Below, piece by piece: positions 1 to 8,963 of a stretch of 64,000 nt of DNA. Position 1 is the first letter of the stretch. The number at the start of each line of letters is the position of its first letter. The stretch is from an uncultured Dorea sp. GTDB taxonomy: Bacteria > Bacillota > Clostridia > Lachnospirales > Lachnospiraceae. The DNA lies in the NCBI GenBank assembly GCA_910577685.1, contig CAJTOH010000011.1:34508-98507 (forward strand), given 5' to 3'. A program made the position numbers and the translations under genes. A model generated the notes under the pieces. It saw nothing but the letters and a program-made list of their open reading frames with translations, was not told the origin of the DNA and did no database searches.

Positions 1-2
1 AT

Positions 3-296
3 CCGGGGTCTAAGGAGCGCGGCGTGAAGCTGTTGATCAAGTTCGATATGAAAGATGTTGGCTTTTTTGATATGATGTTGTATTATGAGAAGGGGAAGAT
101 TGATATGCTGATCCATTATCCGGAGGAGCTGGCTGGGCATGAGAGCGATATTCGCGAGAATATACGCAAGATTATGCGTAAGAATGATCTGGAACTGGAG
201 TATCTGGGCGTAGAGCAGGGTAAAGCGCCAATCCCGGTGCATACCGCCTTCCCGAAGATATTGGAAAGGAGAAATTCAATCAATGTCACAGTATGA
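3..296 (+). CDS. FliK/YlqG-like flagellar protein, C-terminal part (5' cut by window)
   Basis: The reading frame is open to the left edge, so this is probably the C-terminus of a longer protein. A GTG at 24 with AAGGAG six bases upstream could also act as a start, giving 90 aa. The visible part has the look of a FliK C-terminal-type domain: a strand (VKLLIKFDMKDVGFF), an acidic amphipathic middle and a closing helix. In Bacillus the pair YlqG-YlqH has the same arrangement, a FliK-like protein followed by a short FlhB-tail-like protein, and here the next gene overlaps by 14 bp. The role is likely in the flagellar export or hook-length system. Identification rests on context and a weak fold match. 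Confidence 0.55.
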   Translation, partial: PGSKERGVKLLIKFDMKDVGFFDMMLYYEKGKIDMLIHYPEELAGHESDIRENIRKIMRKNDLELEYLGVEQGKAPIPVHTAFPKILERRNSINVTV

Positions 297-651
297 GGAC
301 GTGATGAACAAGAAAGCAGTCGCGCTGCGGTATGATGAGAATAAAGATGTGGCTCCGGTGATTGTGGCTTCGGGGCTTGGATATATGGCGGAGCGGATCG
401 TGGAGATGGCTAATGAGAACGGTGTGCCGGTGTATGAGGATAATTCTCTGGCAACGGTGCTGACTCAGTTGGATCTGGGGACGGCGATTCCGGAGGAACT
501 GTATCAGGCTATTGTAGATATTTACGCTTATTTTCTAAAATATAATCCGGAGAAGGCCAGAGAGGCCGAGGAAGCCAGAGCGAGAGCGGCTGCGGAGGCG
601 GACGAGTCCGAGGCGGAAGAAGGCGGCGCTCAGGAAGAGGTCAAAGAGTAA
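283..651 (+). CDS. FlhB C-terminal-like protein (YlqH/FhlB type)
   Basis: A 122-residue soluble protein matching the cytoplasmic C-terminal domain of FlhB/YscU export-switch proteins. Residues 11-90 contain KAVALRYDE, APVIVASG, the helix with AERIVEMANENGVPV and the IPEELYQAI segment typical of the family. The autocleavage motif NPTH and the membrane domain of full FlhB are absent, as in the stand-alone paralogues of Firmicutes. Residues 92-122 are a low-complexity Glu/Ala tail (EAEEARARAAAEADE). The start ATG has AAAGGAG twelve bases upstream, inside the end of the preceding gene, so the two are co-translated. Likely function is a modulator or substitute for the FlhB substrate-specificity domain in flagellar export. 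Confidence 0.85.
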   Translation: MSQYEDVMNKKAVALRYDENKDVAPVIVASGLGYMAERIVEMANENGVPVYEDNSLATVLTQLDLGTAIPEELYQAIVDIYAYFLKYNPEKAREAEEARARAAAEADESEAEEGGAQEEVKE

Positions 652-743
652 GTTGTTTGGGAGGGGATTCTGTGAAGTTGGGGATTTTCCTCCTTTTATG
701 ATTTATAATGGTTAAAAAATAGGGAAAAGGAATCAGGAAAGAT

Positions 744-2087
744 ATGAGAAAAGCTCAGAAAAAACAGGCCGAAGATTTCGTTGAGTCTCTCAGGCAGGCT
801 CATACCGAGATCAAGAAAGCCATATTGAATAAGAACAGCTTAGCTTTGGAGCTGCTGGGACAGTGTCAGGACGGCGCGATCCGGCTGGGTAATATGATTG
901 AGACTATAGAGGGGGAAGGCTTCGCCACCGTTCCCTTGTTAGAGGATTACTGTGAGATTGTCTATCAGATCCATGAGGAGCTTCTGCAGGATCTGCCGGT
1001 AAATGTAGAGACGGCATATGACAGCTTGTATCAGGCGCTGAGGAAGGTGGAATATAGCGTGAGGGAAGATATTAAGGTGCGCAAGGAGGCCGTATTTCTT
1101 CCTTATAAGGCGTCTATGTGGGATTCTCTGGAAAGTGTTTGGCAGGCGGCAGACGAGGATCCGGAGTGCGACGCATATGTAATTCCGATTCCGTACTATG
1201 ATAAGAATACGGATGGGAGTTTCCGGGAGATGCATTATGAAGGGGATCAATATCCGGATTATGTTCCGATTACAAAGTATGACGCCTATGATTTTGAGAC
1301 AAGGAAGCCGGATTTGATTTTTATTCATAATCCATACGACGACTGTAATTATGTGACCAGTGTCCATCCGTTTTTTTATTCGAAGAATCTTAAGAAATTT
1401 ACGGAGAAATTGGTCTATATCCCGTACTTTGTGCTGAGCGAGGTTGACCCGGATAACCAGCAGGCGGTGGAAGGGATCGAGCATTTCTGTACGGTTCCGG
1501 CAGTGGTGAATGCGGATAAAGTGATTGTGCAGTCGGAGGATATGAAGAAGGTCTATGTGAACGTGCTGACGAAGGAGACCGGCGAGAATACGAGACCGTA
1601 CTGGGAAGGGAAGATCCTTGGACTGGGGTCGCCGAAGCTAGATAAGGTGCTGAACGCCGCCGATGCCGGGTGCAGCGTGCCGGAGGAGTGGAAGCGGATT
1701 GTGCTTAAGGAGGACGGGAGCCGGAAGAAGATTATTCTGTATAATACCAGTGTGACTGCGCTGCTTAAGCAGGAGGATAAGATGCTTAGGAAGATGGAGT
1801 CGGTGTTCCGGACTTTCAAGGATAACTGGGAGGACGTTGCGCTTCTGTGGAGGCCGCACCCGCTGATTCAGGCGACGATAGAGTCTATGAGGCCGCAGTT
1901 GTGGCTGGATTATCAGAAGATTGTGGAGCAGTTCCGGTCGGAGGGATGGGGGATCTATGATGATTCTGCGGAGCTGGACCGGGCGATTGCGTTGAGCGAC
2001 GCCTATTATGGGGACGGGAGCAGTTTGGTGCAGTTGTGTCAGAAAGCGGGGAAACCGGTGATGCTGCAGGATGTGGAGATCTTGTAG
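744..2087 (+). CDS. TagF-like CDP-glycerol glycerophosphotransferase-like protein (short paralogue)
   Basis: 447 aa. Residues 1-115 are a charged helical region, then from about 116 (AVFLPYKASMWDSLESVW) comes a GT-B-like fold related to the TagF/CDP-glycerol glycerophosphotransferase family. Motifs include FIHNPYDDCNYVTSV, LLWRPHPL (the conserved RPHP) and YYGDGSSLVQ. Paralogues lie at 8964-11501 and 58750-61359. This copy ends where they begin a C-terminal repeat extension of about 400 residues, so it represents the transferase part alone. C. difficile type A flagellin loci carry a similar TagF-like gene (CD0244, from memory). I infer transfer of a glycerol-phosphate-like or other CDP-activated group to a flagellin glycan. 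Donor and acceptor are not shown by the sequence. A terminator follows at 2141. Confidence 0.75.
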   Translation: MRKAQKKQAEDFVESLRQAHTEIKKAILNKNSLALELLGQCQDGAIRLGNMIETIEGEGFATVPLLEDYCEIVYQIHEELLQDLPVNVETAYDSLYQALRKVEYSVREDIKVRKEAVFLPYKASMWDSLESVWQAADEDPECDAYVIPIPYYDKNTDGSFREMHYEGDQYPDYVPITKYDAYDFETRKPDLIFIHNPYDDCNYVTSVHPFFYSKNLKKFTEKLVYIPYFVLSEVDPDNQQAVEGIEHFCTVPAVVNADKVIVQSEDMKKVYVNVLTKETGENTRPYWEGKILGLGSPKLDKVLNAADAGCSVPEEWKRIVLKEDGSRKKIILYNTSVTALLKQEDKMLRKMESVFRTFKDNWEDVALLWRPHPLIQATIESMRPQLWLDYQKIVEQFRSEGWGIYDDSAELDRAIALSDAYYGDGSSLVQLCQKAGKPVMLQDVEIL

Positions 2088-2140
2088 GGAGAGGCCGGAG
2101 GAAAGCATCCGATCACATATTTGAATAGGGCGGAAGAAGG

Positions 2141-2182
2141 ATACCTGTAAGAGGCTATGATAGAATCTTGCAGGTATTTTTT
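2141..2182 (+). terminator. Rho-independent terminator
   Basis: ATACCTGTAAGA at 2141-2152 pairs with TCTTGCAGGTAT at 2166-2177 (12 pairs, one G-U), followed by a T run to 2182. It ends the transcript of the TagF-like gene and separates it from the RADAR module. Confidence 0.8.
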
Positions 2183-2218
2183 GCAGGTGTTTTTGGGAAA
2201 TGACGGGCAGATAGCGCG

Positions 2219-2360
2219 GTTACTGTTTGTACGCCGCTATTTCGCGGGGCGTTTTCGCGCATTTTATGGGGAAATCCCGAGTTTTTCAGCGCGAAACCGC
2301 ATCTTTTTGCGCTTTCTGTGCATCGCGGAGCGTGTTGCTGGTCACAGAGTGAACGGTAAC
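2219..2360. repeat. MITE-like repeat, copy A (142 bp)
   Basis: This copy begins GTTACTGTTTGTACGCC and ends GTGAACGGTAAC, so its ends are imperfect terminal inverted repeats. The interior shares long blocks with copy B at 46004-46119: a GTTTTTCAGCGCGAAA-type block, ATCGCGGAGCG, and TTGCTGGTCA followed by GAGTGAAC. Copy A carries about 25 extra bases after GCGCGAAACCGC. It contains no convincing gene. It sits directly upstream of the RADAR operon. A non-autonomous element or REP-like repeat is the best description; no transposase is visible nearby. Confidence 0.65.
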
Positions 2361-2461
2361 AGCGTAATAAATGCAGCGGTAATTTTGAGCGTCGAATATT
2401 GTCGGAATTTATAGAGTATGGTAACATTTATATAGAATTTTTTAAAAGAGGAGTCGGAGTA

Positions 2462-5400
2462 ATGATGGAACAACAGAAGATAAAGCTAGGGGCGAGGGTA
2501 TTAACGGAGCAGGAGATGAATCTGATTCTCCCGAATTCAAATCAGGTATATGACCAGATTGATGTGTTTCGCAGCAATATTTCGGAAGGAAGCGGCAGTG
2601 AACAGAAGACGAACAATATTGGAATTATGGGGTGCCGGGGAGCGGGAAAGACTTCAATCTTAAAAACGTTTTATAAGAGGTTAAGCGAAGAGCAAAAAAA
2701 TACGGGAGATATTTTGCTTCCGATTGTTATTCCGGAGAATATGTCTCCGGGGACATCGCTTATGGATGCTATTCTGGGAATGTTTAAGCCGATTGTTAAG
2801 GAGATCGGCGATGAAAGGAAAAGGAAGGAGAACGAAAAAAGGGGACGGGAATGCATTTACTCTGGCCGCGATAAGCTGGAAAAAGTATATAACGATATGG
2901 TGAGGCAGTATTGTTATATTAAAAAAGATTATCGGGATATATTGATACGGCAGTTTACCACAGAGCAATATTATCTGGATAAGACCAAAGAAGTATTTAA
3001 TTCGGACTCGGAATTTATAAAATTGTTTGGGGAGTTTGTCAATATATTGTGTACATATGCGGAAGAGAAGAGGGATAGGGCAGATGACGCTGAGGGATCC
3101 CATGCTATGATTTTTTTATTTATTGACGATATTGACCTGAGTACTACGCGGTGTATGGACGTTGTAAAAGTCCTTCTGTCTTATTTGCCTAATCCGAGAA
3201 TAGTGACGTTCATATCGGGGGATCTTGATACCTTTGAGGAAGCGCTGACTCTGGATTTCCTTAGACAGGAGAATTCGCTTGATGCCGAGGTTTTTCGGAC
3301 AACGTATATGAACAGGAAGGCAGACAGTCTGCTGACGCGGAAGAAAGCTCTGGCATATGAATATTTGAGAAAGGTTATTCCGCCCGCGTATCGTAAAACT
3401 ATCAAGAGGTGGTCGCTGGAGGAAAGAGGGGATTTTCAGGTTGCGGACGGAGAGGGGAAGAACCAGACGAAGTTAGTGGAGCTGTTGATGGAGGTGACGG
3501 CGGAATATATTGACAGCTCCTATTTTACATATACGGATGTGACTGAAAGAAGGGAAAATGAGCGCCGAAGGGTTAATGATGTTATATTCCACATGTTTGA
3601 TGATACGTCGCGGGGTATCAATAATGTTTATAATGTATTGCAGGAGCTGCGGGACTTAGGACATGAGGCTGATAGGAATTCATTAATGAGGCTGATTGAG
3701 GCAATGATTGATTCCAAGCAGTTATACGCCCAATGCAGAGAACAGTTCCTTGGACAAATCATTGTAGTTGTACAGGATAATGTTAAGGTTGATTTTGAAA
3801 GCGCGTTTCACTGGTTATATGGAGAGGGAGGTCAAGAGAGTGATAAGGCTGCCGGGGGAGGGCAGGACTCAGGGAATGTCAGCGGGGGAGAAGAAGATAG
3901 ACAAGCAACTTGTATGGATGATAAGGAAAATGAGAAAGAGCAAAGTTTTGATTCTAAGCAAAGTTTTTCTATTTTTTTGTTAATTGATTTTGCGGGCAGG
4001 ATTTTTTCTGAGGAACTGAATTCTAACGCTTATTATATGATGCTAAAGAATAAAGCCGTGGAGGAATATATTTACGACGAGACAATTGACGGAAAAATCC
4101 CCGCGAAACGGAAGAAGCTTAGTCTGGACGGACATAATTGGAATGAAAAGAATATTGGGTGGATATTGAGCAAACTTTTACAGAACGGAGAATTTATTCT
4201 GAATTTGTATCTTGTGAAATTTCTGGGCCGGGATAGGATCTATCATATTTGGGATGGAGGAGAGACGGGCCGGGATGATGTTTATGAGGCGGCGTATGCG
4301 CTGATTAAGTCGGTTCAGGCGATGGAGGAAGATGCGGAAGGACGAAAAGATTATTTGGTACGGATGTATTCACAGATGAAAGAAGTTATGTTGGCGCTTT
4401 TGGATTTATTGCCTTTAAATGCAGATGTTATTTATGGGGAAAAATTGCTGCAGGATGTACCGGAAGAGGTGAAATGGCATAAGTTTTTTCTTGAAGAAAC
4501 CAAATCGGAAGAAAATCTGGCTCTGGCAAGTACGCGGTCTGTTGAGAAATGTTTTCTTGAGATGGGAGAAAGGGATAAGTATACGGCGGTATATTTAGGC
4601 TCTAGATATTCCTTATTCTGGATTTATTATGAGATCTGTATGAGGGAGGAAAAGGCAAAGAAGAGAATAATTGATTTGGAAGGGATGGCTGCGAGGCTGA
4701 TTTCGCGAGGATTGTTAAAGGCAAAGATGCGTCAGTTCAAAGGTATAATGAACCGTTTCCAGATTCATGAAATCACGAAAGAGGGATATCCGGCTTTGTT
4801 AGGTGAAGACGGTGCGAAGGAAAAGAAAGTAATTTTCCAGATTGATAAGGAAAAGTTATGGGATAATAGTTATGTGAAAAATTTTGTATATCCTTTCTTG
4901 AATAAGAAGAGGTGGAGATATCTAAGATCAATATACAGGAAGCCTCTTTTCTTCGATGTCAGAGAATTGCTGGCAGAATCGGGGGGATATTATAAGTTTA
5001 TGAATTGTGATAAAGGCGTATCGGGAGCGGCGCTTGTATGCAGACTGGAAAAAAAGTTAAACAAGTACTTCTTTCTAAAAGGGGATTTAAATAATAATAA
5101 AGATGATATAACATATTATATGAGTCTGGATCAGATCCTCGTTATACAGTGTATGCTTGAAGAATTTTTGAAGGATCATCCGGGAATAAAACTGGGGAAA
5201 AAAGAAACGAGACAATTATTGATGGAAATTAGAGAGCTGCCATTAGTTCTGCAGTCAGATGAAGAAATATTGGATGAGCTTTTTAAAAAGGAAAAAGCTT
5301 TTTTAGCTCAGCTAGAACACGAAGTAATGCATAAAATAAAAACAGATAGAAATATAGATGTGGATATGTGGGGAATGAAGCAAGAGGCAGGAATTGATCA

Positions 5401-5818
5401 GTTTGGGAAAAATGAACAGATAATAGAAGATATTGAGGAACAGTACTGTGTAAAAATAGACAAGGATGATAAGGGGTATTTTTTGTTTGATGTCCAGAAT
5501 ATTATCATAGATTCTGACGAAAAATTTATTCAATTGAGGGACGGAGAGTGGGAGAAAAAGATAAAGTCCATGATTAAAGATATGGAAGATAAAGAAGAGG
5601 AAAATAATTTTTATTTGCACAGCTATCTTAGATACCTTCAAGCAGAGAACAATGATTATGACACATTAGGAATACGTGCGGAAGCAGTTGCTGATTTTAC
5701 GAAAGAATTGTTAGATAATGAGATAATAGCGGCAGACCTTGTTCAAAAGGAGATTTATGACATACTTAAAGAGAAGATGGAGCTGACGGAAGAAGAGTTT
5801 GAAGGTCTTTTTTCATGA
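2462..5818 (+). CDS. rdrA: RADAR anti-phage system ATPase RdrA
   Basis: 1118 aa from the ATG at 2462, chosen because AGAGGAG lies 8 bases upstream; the frame is open further 5' but without a good ribosome site. Walker A is GCRGAGKT at residues 57-64, and a hydrophobic strand ending in acidic residues (MIFLFIDDIDL, about 216-226) is Walker B. A sensor-like FISGDLD follows at about 250. Residues about 455-500 are a Gly/Glu/Asp-rich linker, and the C-terminal 500 residues are helical and unassigned. The next gene, 22 bp downstream, is an adenosine deaminase with all metal ligands, which together defines RADAR (RdrA-RdrB): the ATPase assembles with the deaminase to edit RNA/adenine nucleotides during phage infection. 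Identification comes mainly from the gene pair, the P-loop and the size. Confidence 0.85.
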   Translation: MMEQQKIKLGARVLTEQEMNLILPNSNQVYDQIDVFRSNISEGSGSEQKTNNIGIMGCRGAGKTSILKTFYKRLSEEQKNTGDILLPIVIPENMSPGTSLMDAILGMFKPIVKEIGDERKRKENEKRGRECIYSGRDKLEKVYNDMVRQYCYIKKDYRDILIRQFTTEQYYLDKTKEVFNSDSEFIKLFGEFVNILCTYAEEKRDRADDAEGSHAMIFLFIDDIDLSTTRCMDVVKVLLSYLPNPRIVTFISGDLDTFEEALTLDFLRQENSLDAEVFRTTYMNRKADSLLTRKKALAYEYLRKVIPPAYRKTIKRWSLEERGDFQVADGEGKNQTKLVELLMEVTAEYIDSSYFTYTDVTERRENERRRVNDVIFHMFDDTSRGINNVYNVLQELRDLGHEADRNSLMRLIEAMIDSKQLYAQCREQFLGQIIVVVQDNVKVDFESAFHWLYGEGGQESDKAAGGGQDSGNVSGGEEDRQATCMDDKENEKEQSFDSKQSFSIFLLIDFAGRIFSEELNSNAYYMMLKNKAVEEYIYDETIDGKIPAKRKKLSLDGHNWNEKNIGWILSKLLQNGEFILNLYLVKFLGRDRIYHIWDGGETGRDDVYEAAYALIKSVQAMEEDAEGRKDYLVRMYSQMKEVMLALLDLLPLNADVIYGEKLLQDVPEEVKWHKFFLEETKSEENLALASTRSVEKCFLEMGERDKYTAVYLGSRYSLFWIYYEICMREEKAKKRIIDLEGMAARLISRGLLKAKMRQFKGIMNRFQIHEITKEGYPALLGEDGAKEKKVIFQIDKEKLWDNSYVKNFVYPFLNKKRWRYLRSIYRKPLFFDVRELLAESGGYYKFMNCDKGVSGAALVCRLEKKLNKYFFLKGDLNNNKDDITYYMSLDQILVIQCMLEEFLKDHPGIKLGKKETRQLLMEIRELPLVLQSDEEILDELFKKEKAFLAQLEHEVMHKIKTDRNIDVDMWGMKQEAGIDQFGKNEQIIEDIEEQYCVKIDKDDKGYFLFDVQNIIIDSDEKFIQLRDGEWEKKIKSMIKDMEDKEEENNFYLHSYLRYLQAENNDYDTLGIRAEAVADFTKELLDNEIIAADLVQKEIYDILKEKMELTEEEFEGLFS

Positions 5819-5840
5819 TTAATTTAAAGGAAGTATATGT

Positions 5841-8639
5841 ATGAATGATACAATAAATAGATATCTGGCTATTTTGTGTTATCCTTTTGCCTCGTTAGAG
5901 TTCTTTCGAAAAGATTACTTTAAAGAGATAATTGAAGTAAAACGTGAAAAACAGGAGAAGAATAGAAAAACAAGCGATAGGGTTAAAAAGCTTGAGAAGA
6001 TCCTGTATGATAATGTAATCGGCCATATGCAGAACCAATATACGATATATTCTTATGACGAAATCTATATGTACTTAGAAAAGTGTTATTTGTTTGATAT
6101 AAGGACAGGAGACGTTTCTTCTTCTTTAGATCTGTACTTACAATGTTTTCATAAGATTATGAACGCAATGATATCGCAGCGGGACGGGAAGGTCGTATTC
6201 AAGTATTGGAAGAACAGTCATGATGAAAGTTTTCTCGGCGGATTTGGAGATGAAAATAAGATATTTTTATTTCATAGTATGAGTATGCATATTCCGCTGG
6301 ATTTTGTTGTTATGCTCTATATGGCTCGGAATCCGAGGAATACGGCGGAGTGTCTGGATAATTATTACAGCCAGATCGAGGCGGCCGATCAGCAGCTGGA
6401 TATTATTTTGAAGACCGGGGTGGCTGAAAATCATATGCATAAAGGCGTTTCTATATCTTTCTTTGAGATTTGGGAGGCGCTGATGACGCCGATTACAAGT
6501 TACTCTCTTGAAATATTTAAGGGGCTGAATCTTTCAATGGGAAATGGCGGCGCAGAGGATGCGGAGGTTCTGTTTTTTGTTTTAGCGGCGGCTATTACGC
6601 GTATCCGGATAGCGTTGGAATTAAGAAACTATTTTACTGATGAAGGGAGCGCTCCTAAGCGATGCAATTATTTTGATGCGAATGTTGAAGGGAAGAAGGA
6701 TGCGGAGGAAATTAAGGAGTTGGAATTCCTTATGTGTTCTTTTGGAAAAGGGGAGGATTTGGAGGAGTTATTCCGGGAGCGTTTGGGAGATGCCGGCAAG
6801 AAAAAAGTAAAGGCGGAAATGTTTACTTATTTTCAGAAACAATGGGATACGCTTTTGCAGCTTCTCTCGGAACATGATAATGAACGGACGTGGATGCAGG
6901 AATTATTTGGCGTGCCTTCTGATATACATACGTCAGACGAGAATATTTTCTTATTCTATGCGATGAAATATTTGAGTGAGCAGGAGGAGAAGCATTTTCC
7001 GGAGGAAGGGAGGCAGACGGCGGAGTGGATTTTGCAGTATCTGCGTATTAGAAATTATGTCTTTGGATGTACGGTTCAGAAGAAAACGATCAGGGGGCTG
7101 GATTATTTTCAGCAGAAATATTATGGGAAAGATTCCGGAATGAATAAGTTTGGGGGCCGGATCGCCGGTATCGGTAAAATGGGGGAGGAAAATACAATCT
7201 ATTGGGAGCAGGCGATGCGTAAGCAGTTCCAGAATCGGTATTTGAAAAAAATAGAATTTCGGGCGTCTATTAATAAAAACGAGAACTATTTTCGAAGAGA
7301 TGTGAGGGCGTTTTTGGAAGCATACCGAAATATTATTGAAGAAGATTATTGTGTGAAAGAGGAGGGGAGGTATAAAGTCTGCCGGGAGATACCAAGAGTG
7401 GGATTGATCTTTCATTTTATAAAGCGCAAAGATGAAACGGTTCCTGAGAAATGTTTTTTGGATGGCGTAGAAGAGCGGGAGAAGATTCTGTTCGGAGCGC
7501 TGGAAAAGGAATATGATGAAGCGGTGGAGCTGATGAGGAAATTGAGGGAGGAGATCCCGGGGCTGGATCGGTTTATCGTGGGTATTGACGCTGCCAGCCT
7601 AGAGAATTCGACTCCTGTGTGGGCGTTTGCTAAGGTATATAATAAGGCGAGAGACAGCTCGATAGAAAAAATAGGGTATGAGAGAATAGGGACTCAGAGC
7701 TTACGTTTTACTTTTCATGCGGGAGAGGAGTTCAGGCATATTCTGTCGGGGCTGCGCAGGGTCGACGAGGCGGTGACGTTTCTGAAATTCCATGCGGGGG
7801 ATAGGATCGGCCACGGGACGGCGCTGGGGATTGTGCCGGAGCAGTGGAGACGTTTTAATCCTTTTGTAGTTCTGCCCAGGATAGAGGCTCTGGAAAATTA
7901 TATTTGGGCCTACTATGTGCTGAGTCAGGACGCCGTAAATTTTCAGTCAACGCTGATGGCGTATCTGGAGAGAAGGGTGTATGAGCTGGCTGGGGAAATT
8001 TATGGAAAGGCGCAGGGAATCTCGATGCAGGTCTTAATGCAGGGGTATCTGAAAATGTTTGATACGGCGGGGGACGGAGCGTACGAAAGATGCAGGTTTG
8101 CGGAAAAGAATGGATTTTGCGAATATGTGCAGGGTGAGAACTGCGACGAGATTCTGTGGAGCGGGGAGAAACTGGCTCTGGCGAGGCATTGCAAGAGATT
8201 CGTGCTTAGGATGGAAAGGCCTATTAATTATGAGGTGACGGAGCAAGATATACAGATTACTAAGACGCTTCAAAAGATGCTGTGCAGGAAATTGAGCAGG
8301 AGGGGGATTGTTGTTGAGGTTAATCCTTCGTCTAATGTGGCTATTGGGGAAGTGGATAAGATTACGGATAATCAGATATATCGGTTGAACCGGCCGGAGG
8401 GCGAGGATAATGTTATGGTGTGCATTAATTCGGATGATCCGACGGTATTTCATACAAATGTTTCGAATGAGTTGGCGTATATCTATTATGGGATGCTGTA
8501 TCATGCGAAAAGCAGGGAGGCGGCGTTGGCGTGGATTGATAAGGTTAGGGAGTGTGGGGTGAAGTCTTCTTTTGTGCAGGTGAGTGAGACGGATCAGGTG
8601 ATGTATGAGATGGTGAGGGGGATATTGGAGATTCTGTGA
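5841..8639 (+). CDS. rdrB: RADAR adenosine deaminase RdrB
   Basis: 932 aa. It contains a divergent zinc adenosine-deaminase fold with every expected signature: HMH near residues 198-200, FHAGEE near 626, GHGT near 658, VNPSSN near 833 and NSDDP near 865. The protein is far longer than metabolic adenosine deaminases (about 330-350 aa), with large insertions between the first and second metal motifs. That is characteristic of RdrB, which forms large shells and acts with RdrA on adenosine-containing substrates. The start ATG has AAAGGAAG upstream and lies 22 bp after rdrA, so the pair is one operon. No third accessory gene (SLATT-type RdrD) is seen. Confidence 0.9.
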   Translation: MNDTINRYLAILCYPFASLEFFRKDYFKEIIEVKREKQEKNRKTSDRVKKLEKILYDNVIGHMQNQYTIYSYDEIYMYLEKCYLFDIRTGDVSSSLDLYLQCFHKIMNAMISQRDGKVVFKYWKNSHDESFLGGFGDENKIFLFHSMSMHIPLDFVVMLYMARNPRNTAECLDNYYSQIEAADQQLDIILKTGVAENHMHKGVSISFFEIWEALMTPITSYSLEIFKGLNLSMGNGGAEDAEVLFFVLAAAITRIRIALELRNYFTDEGSAPKRCNYFDANVEGKKDAEEIKELEFLMCSFGKGEDLEELFRERLGDAGKKKVKAEMFTYFQKQWDTLLQLLSEHDNERTWMQELFGVPSDIHTSDENIFLFYAMKYLSEQEEKHFPEEGRQTAEWILQYLRIRNYVFGCTVQKKTIRGLDYFQQKYYGKDSGMNKFGGRIAGIGKMGEENTIYWEQAMRKQFQNRYLKKIEFRASINKNENYFRRDVRAFLEAYRNIIEEDYCVKEEGRYKVCREIPRVGLIFHFIKRKDETVPEKCFLDGVEEREKILFGALEKEYDEAVELMRKLREEIPGLDRFIVGIDAASLENSTPVWAFAKVYNKARDSSIEKIGYERIGTQSLRFTFHAGEEFRHILSGLRRVDEAVTFLKFHAGDRIGHGTALGIVPEQWRRFNPFVVLPRIEALENYIWAYYVLSQDAVNFQSTLMAYLERRVYELAGEIYGKAQGISMQVLMQGYLKMFDTAGDGAYERCRFAEKNGFCEYVQGENCDEILWSGEKLALARHCKRFVLRMERPINYEVTEQDIQITKTLQKMLCRKLSRRGIVVEVNPSSNVAIGEVDKITDNQIYRLNRPEGEDNVMVCINSDDPTVFHTNVSNELAYIYYGMLYHAKSREAALAWIDKVRECGVKSSFVQVSETDQVMYEMVRGILEIL

Positions 8640-8963
8640 GTAATGATGCAGGGCTGTTTGGAACGGAAAGCCAGTAATGGAGGATGAGGGAGGGCGGCCC
8701 TGCGTCTGTGTAAGGGGTGTTATATATAGTTTTATTAAAATCCTAAAGAAAAAATATAATCTGTCGATATATTAAAAAGATGGAAGTGAAAACCTATTGA
8801 TTTTATGGGATGTATATTGTAAACTGGATGGTACTTATATTAAGTGTTTGTAGGGGTTTTGAGTGGAAGAAGTTTTGATAGATGGATAGTACTTGAACAA
8901 AAGAGTGGAATAGATTTTTAAGGTTTATATATTATATTAATTAATAGTTCTGAGAGGTCGCGG
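8640..8963. other. Intergenic region after RADAR
   Basis: 324 bp of AT-rich sequence with no credible gene. I see no strong hairpin with a T run. The last 15 bases carry GAGAGG as the ribosome site of the next gene. The stretch probably contains that gene's promoter, but I cannot place it with confidence. Confidence 0.4.

Noticed and set aside
939..1484. Long minus-strand reading frame inside the TagF-like gene, and similar long antisense frames at 9672-10643 and 56753-57556
   Set aside because: They lie antisense to clearly coding genes, have no recognisable domain and no ribosome sites; they are by-products of codon usage.
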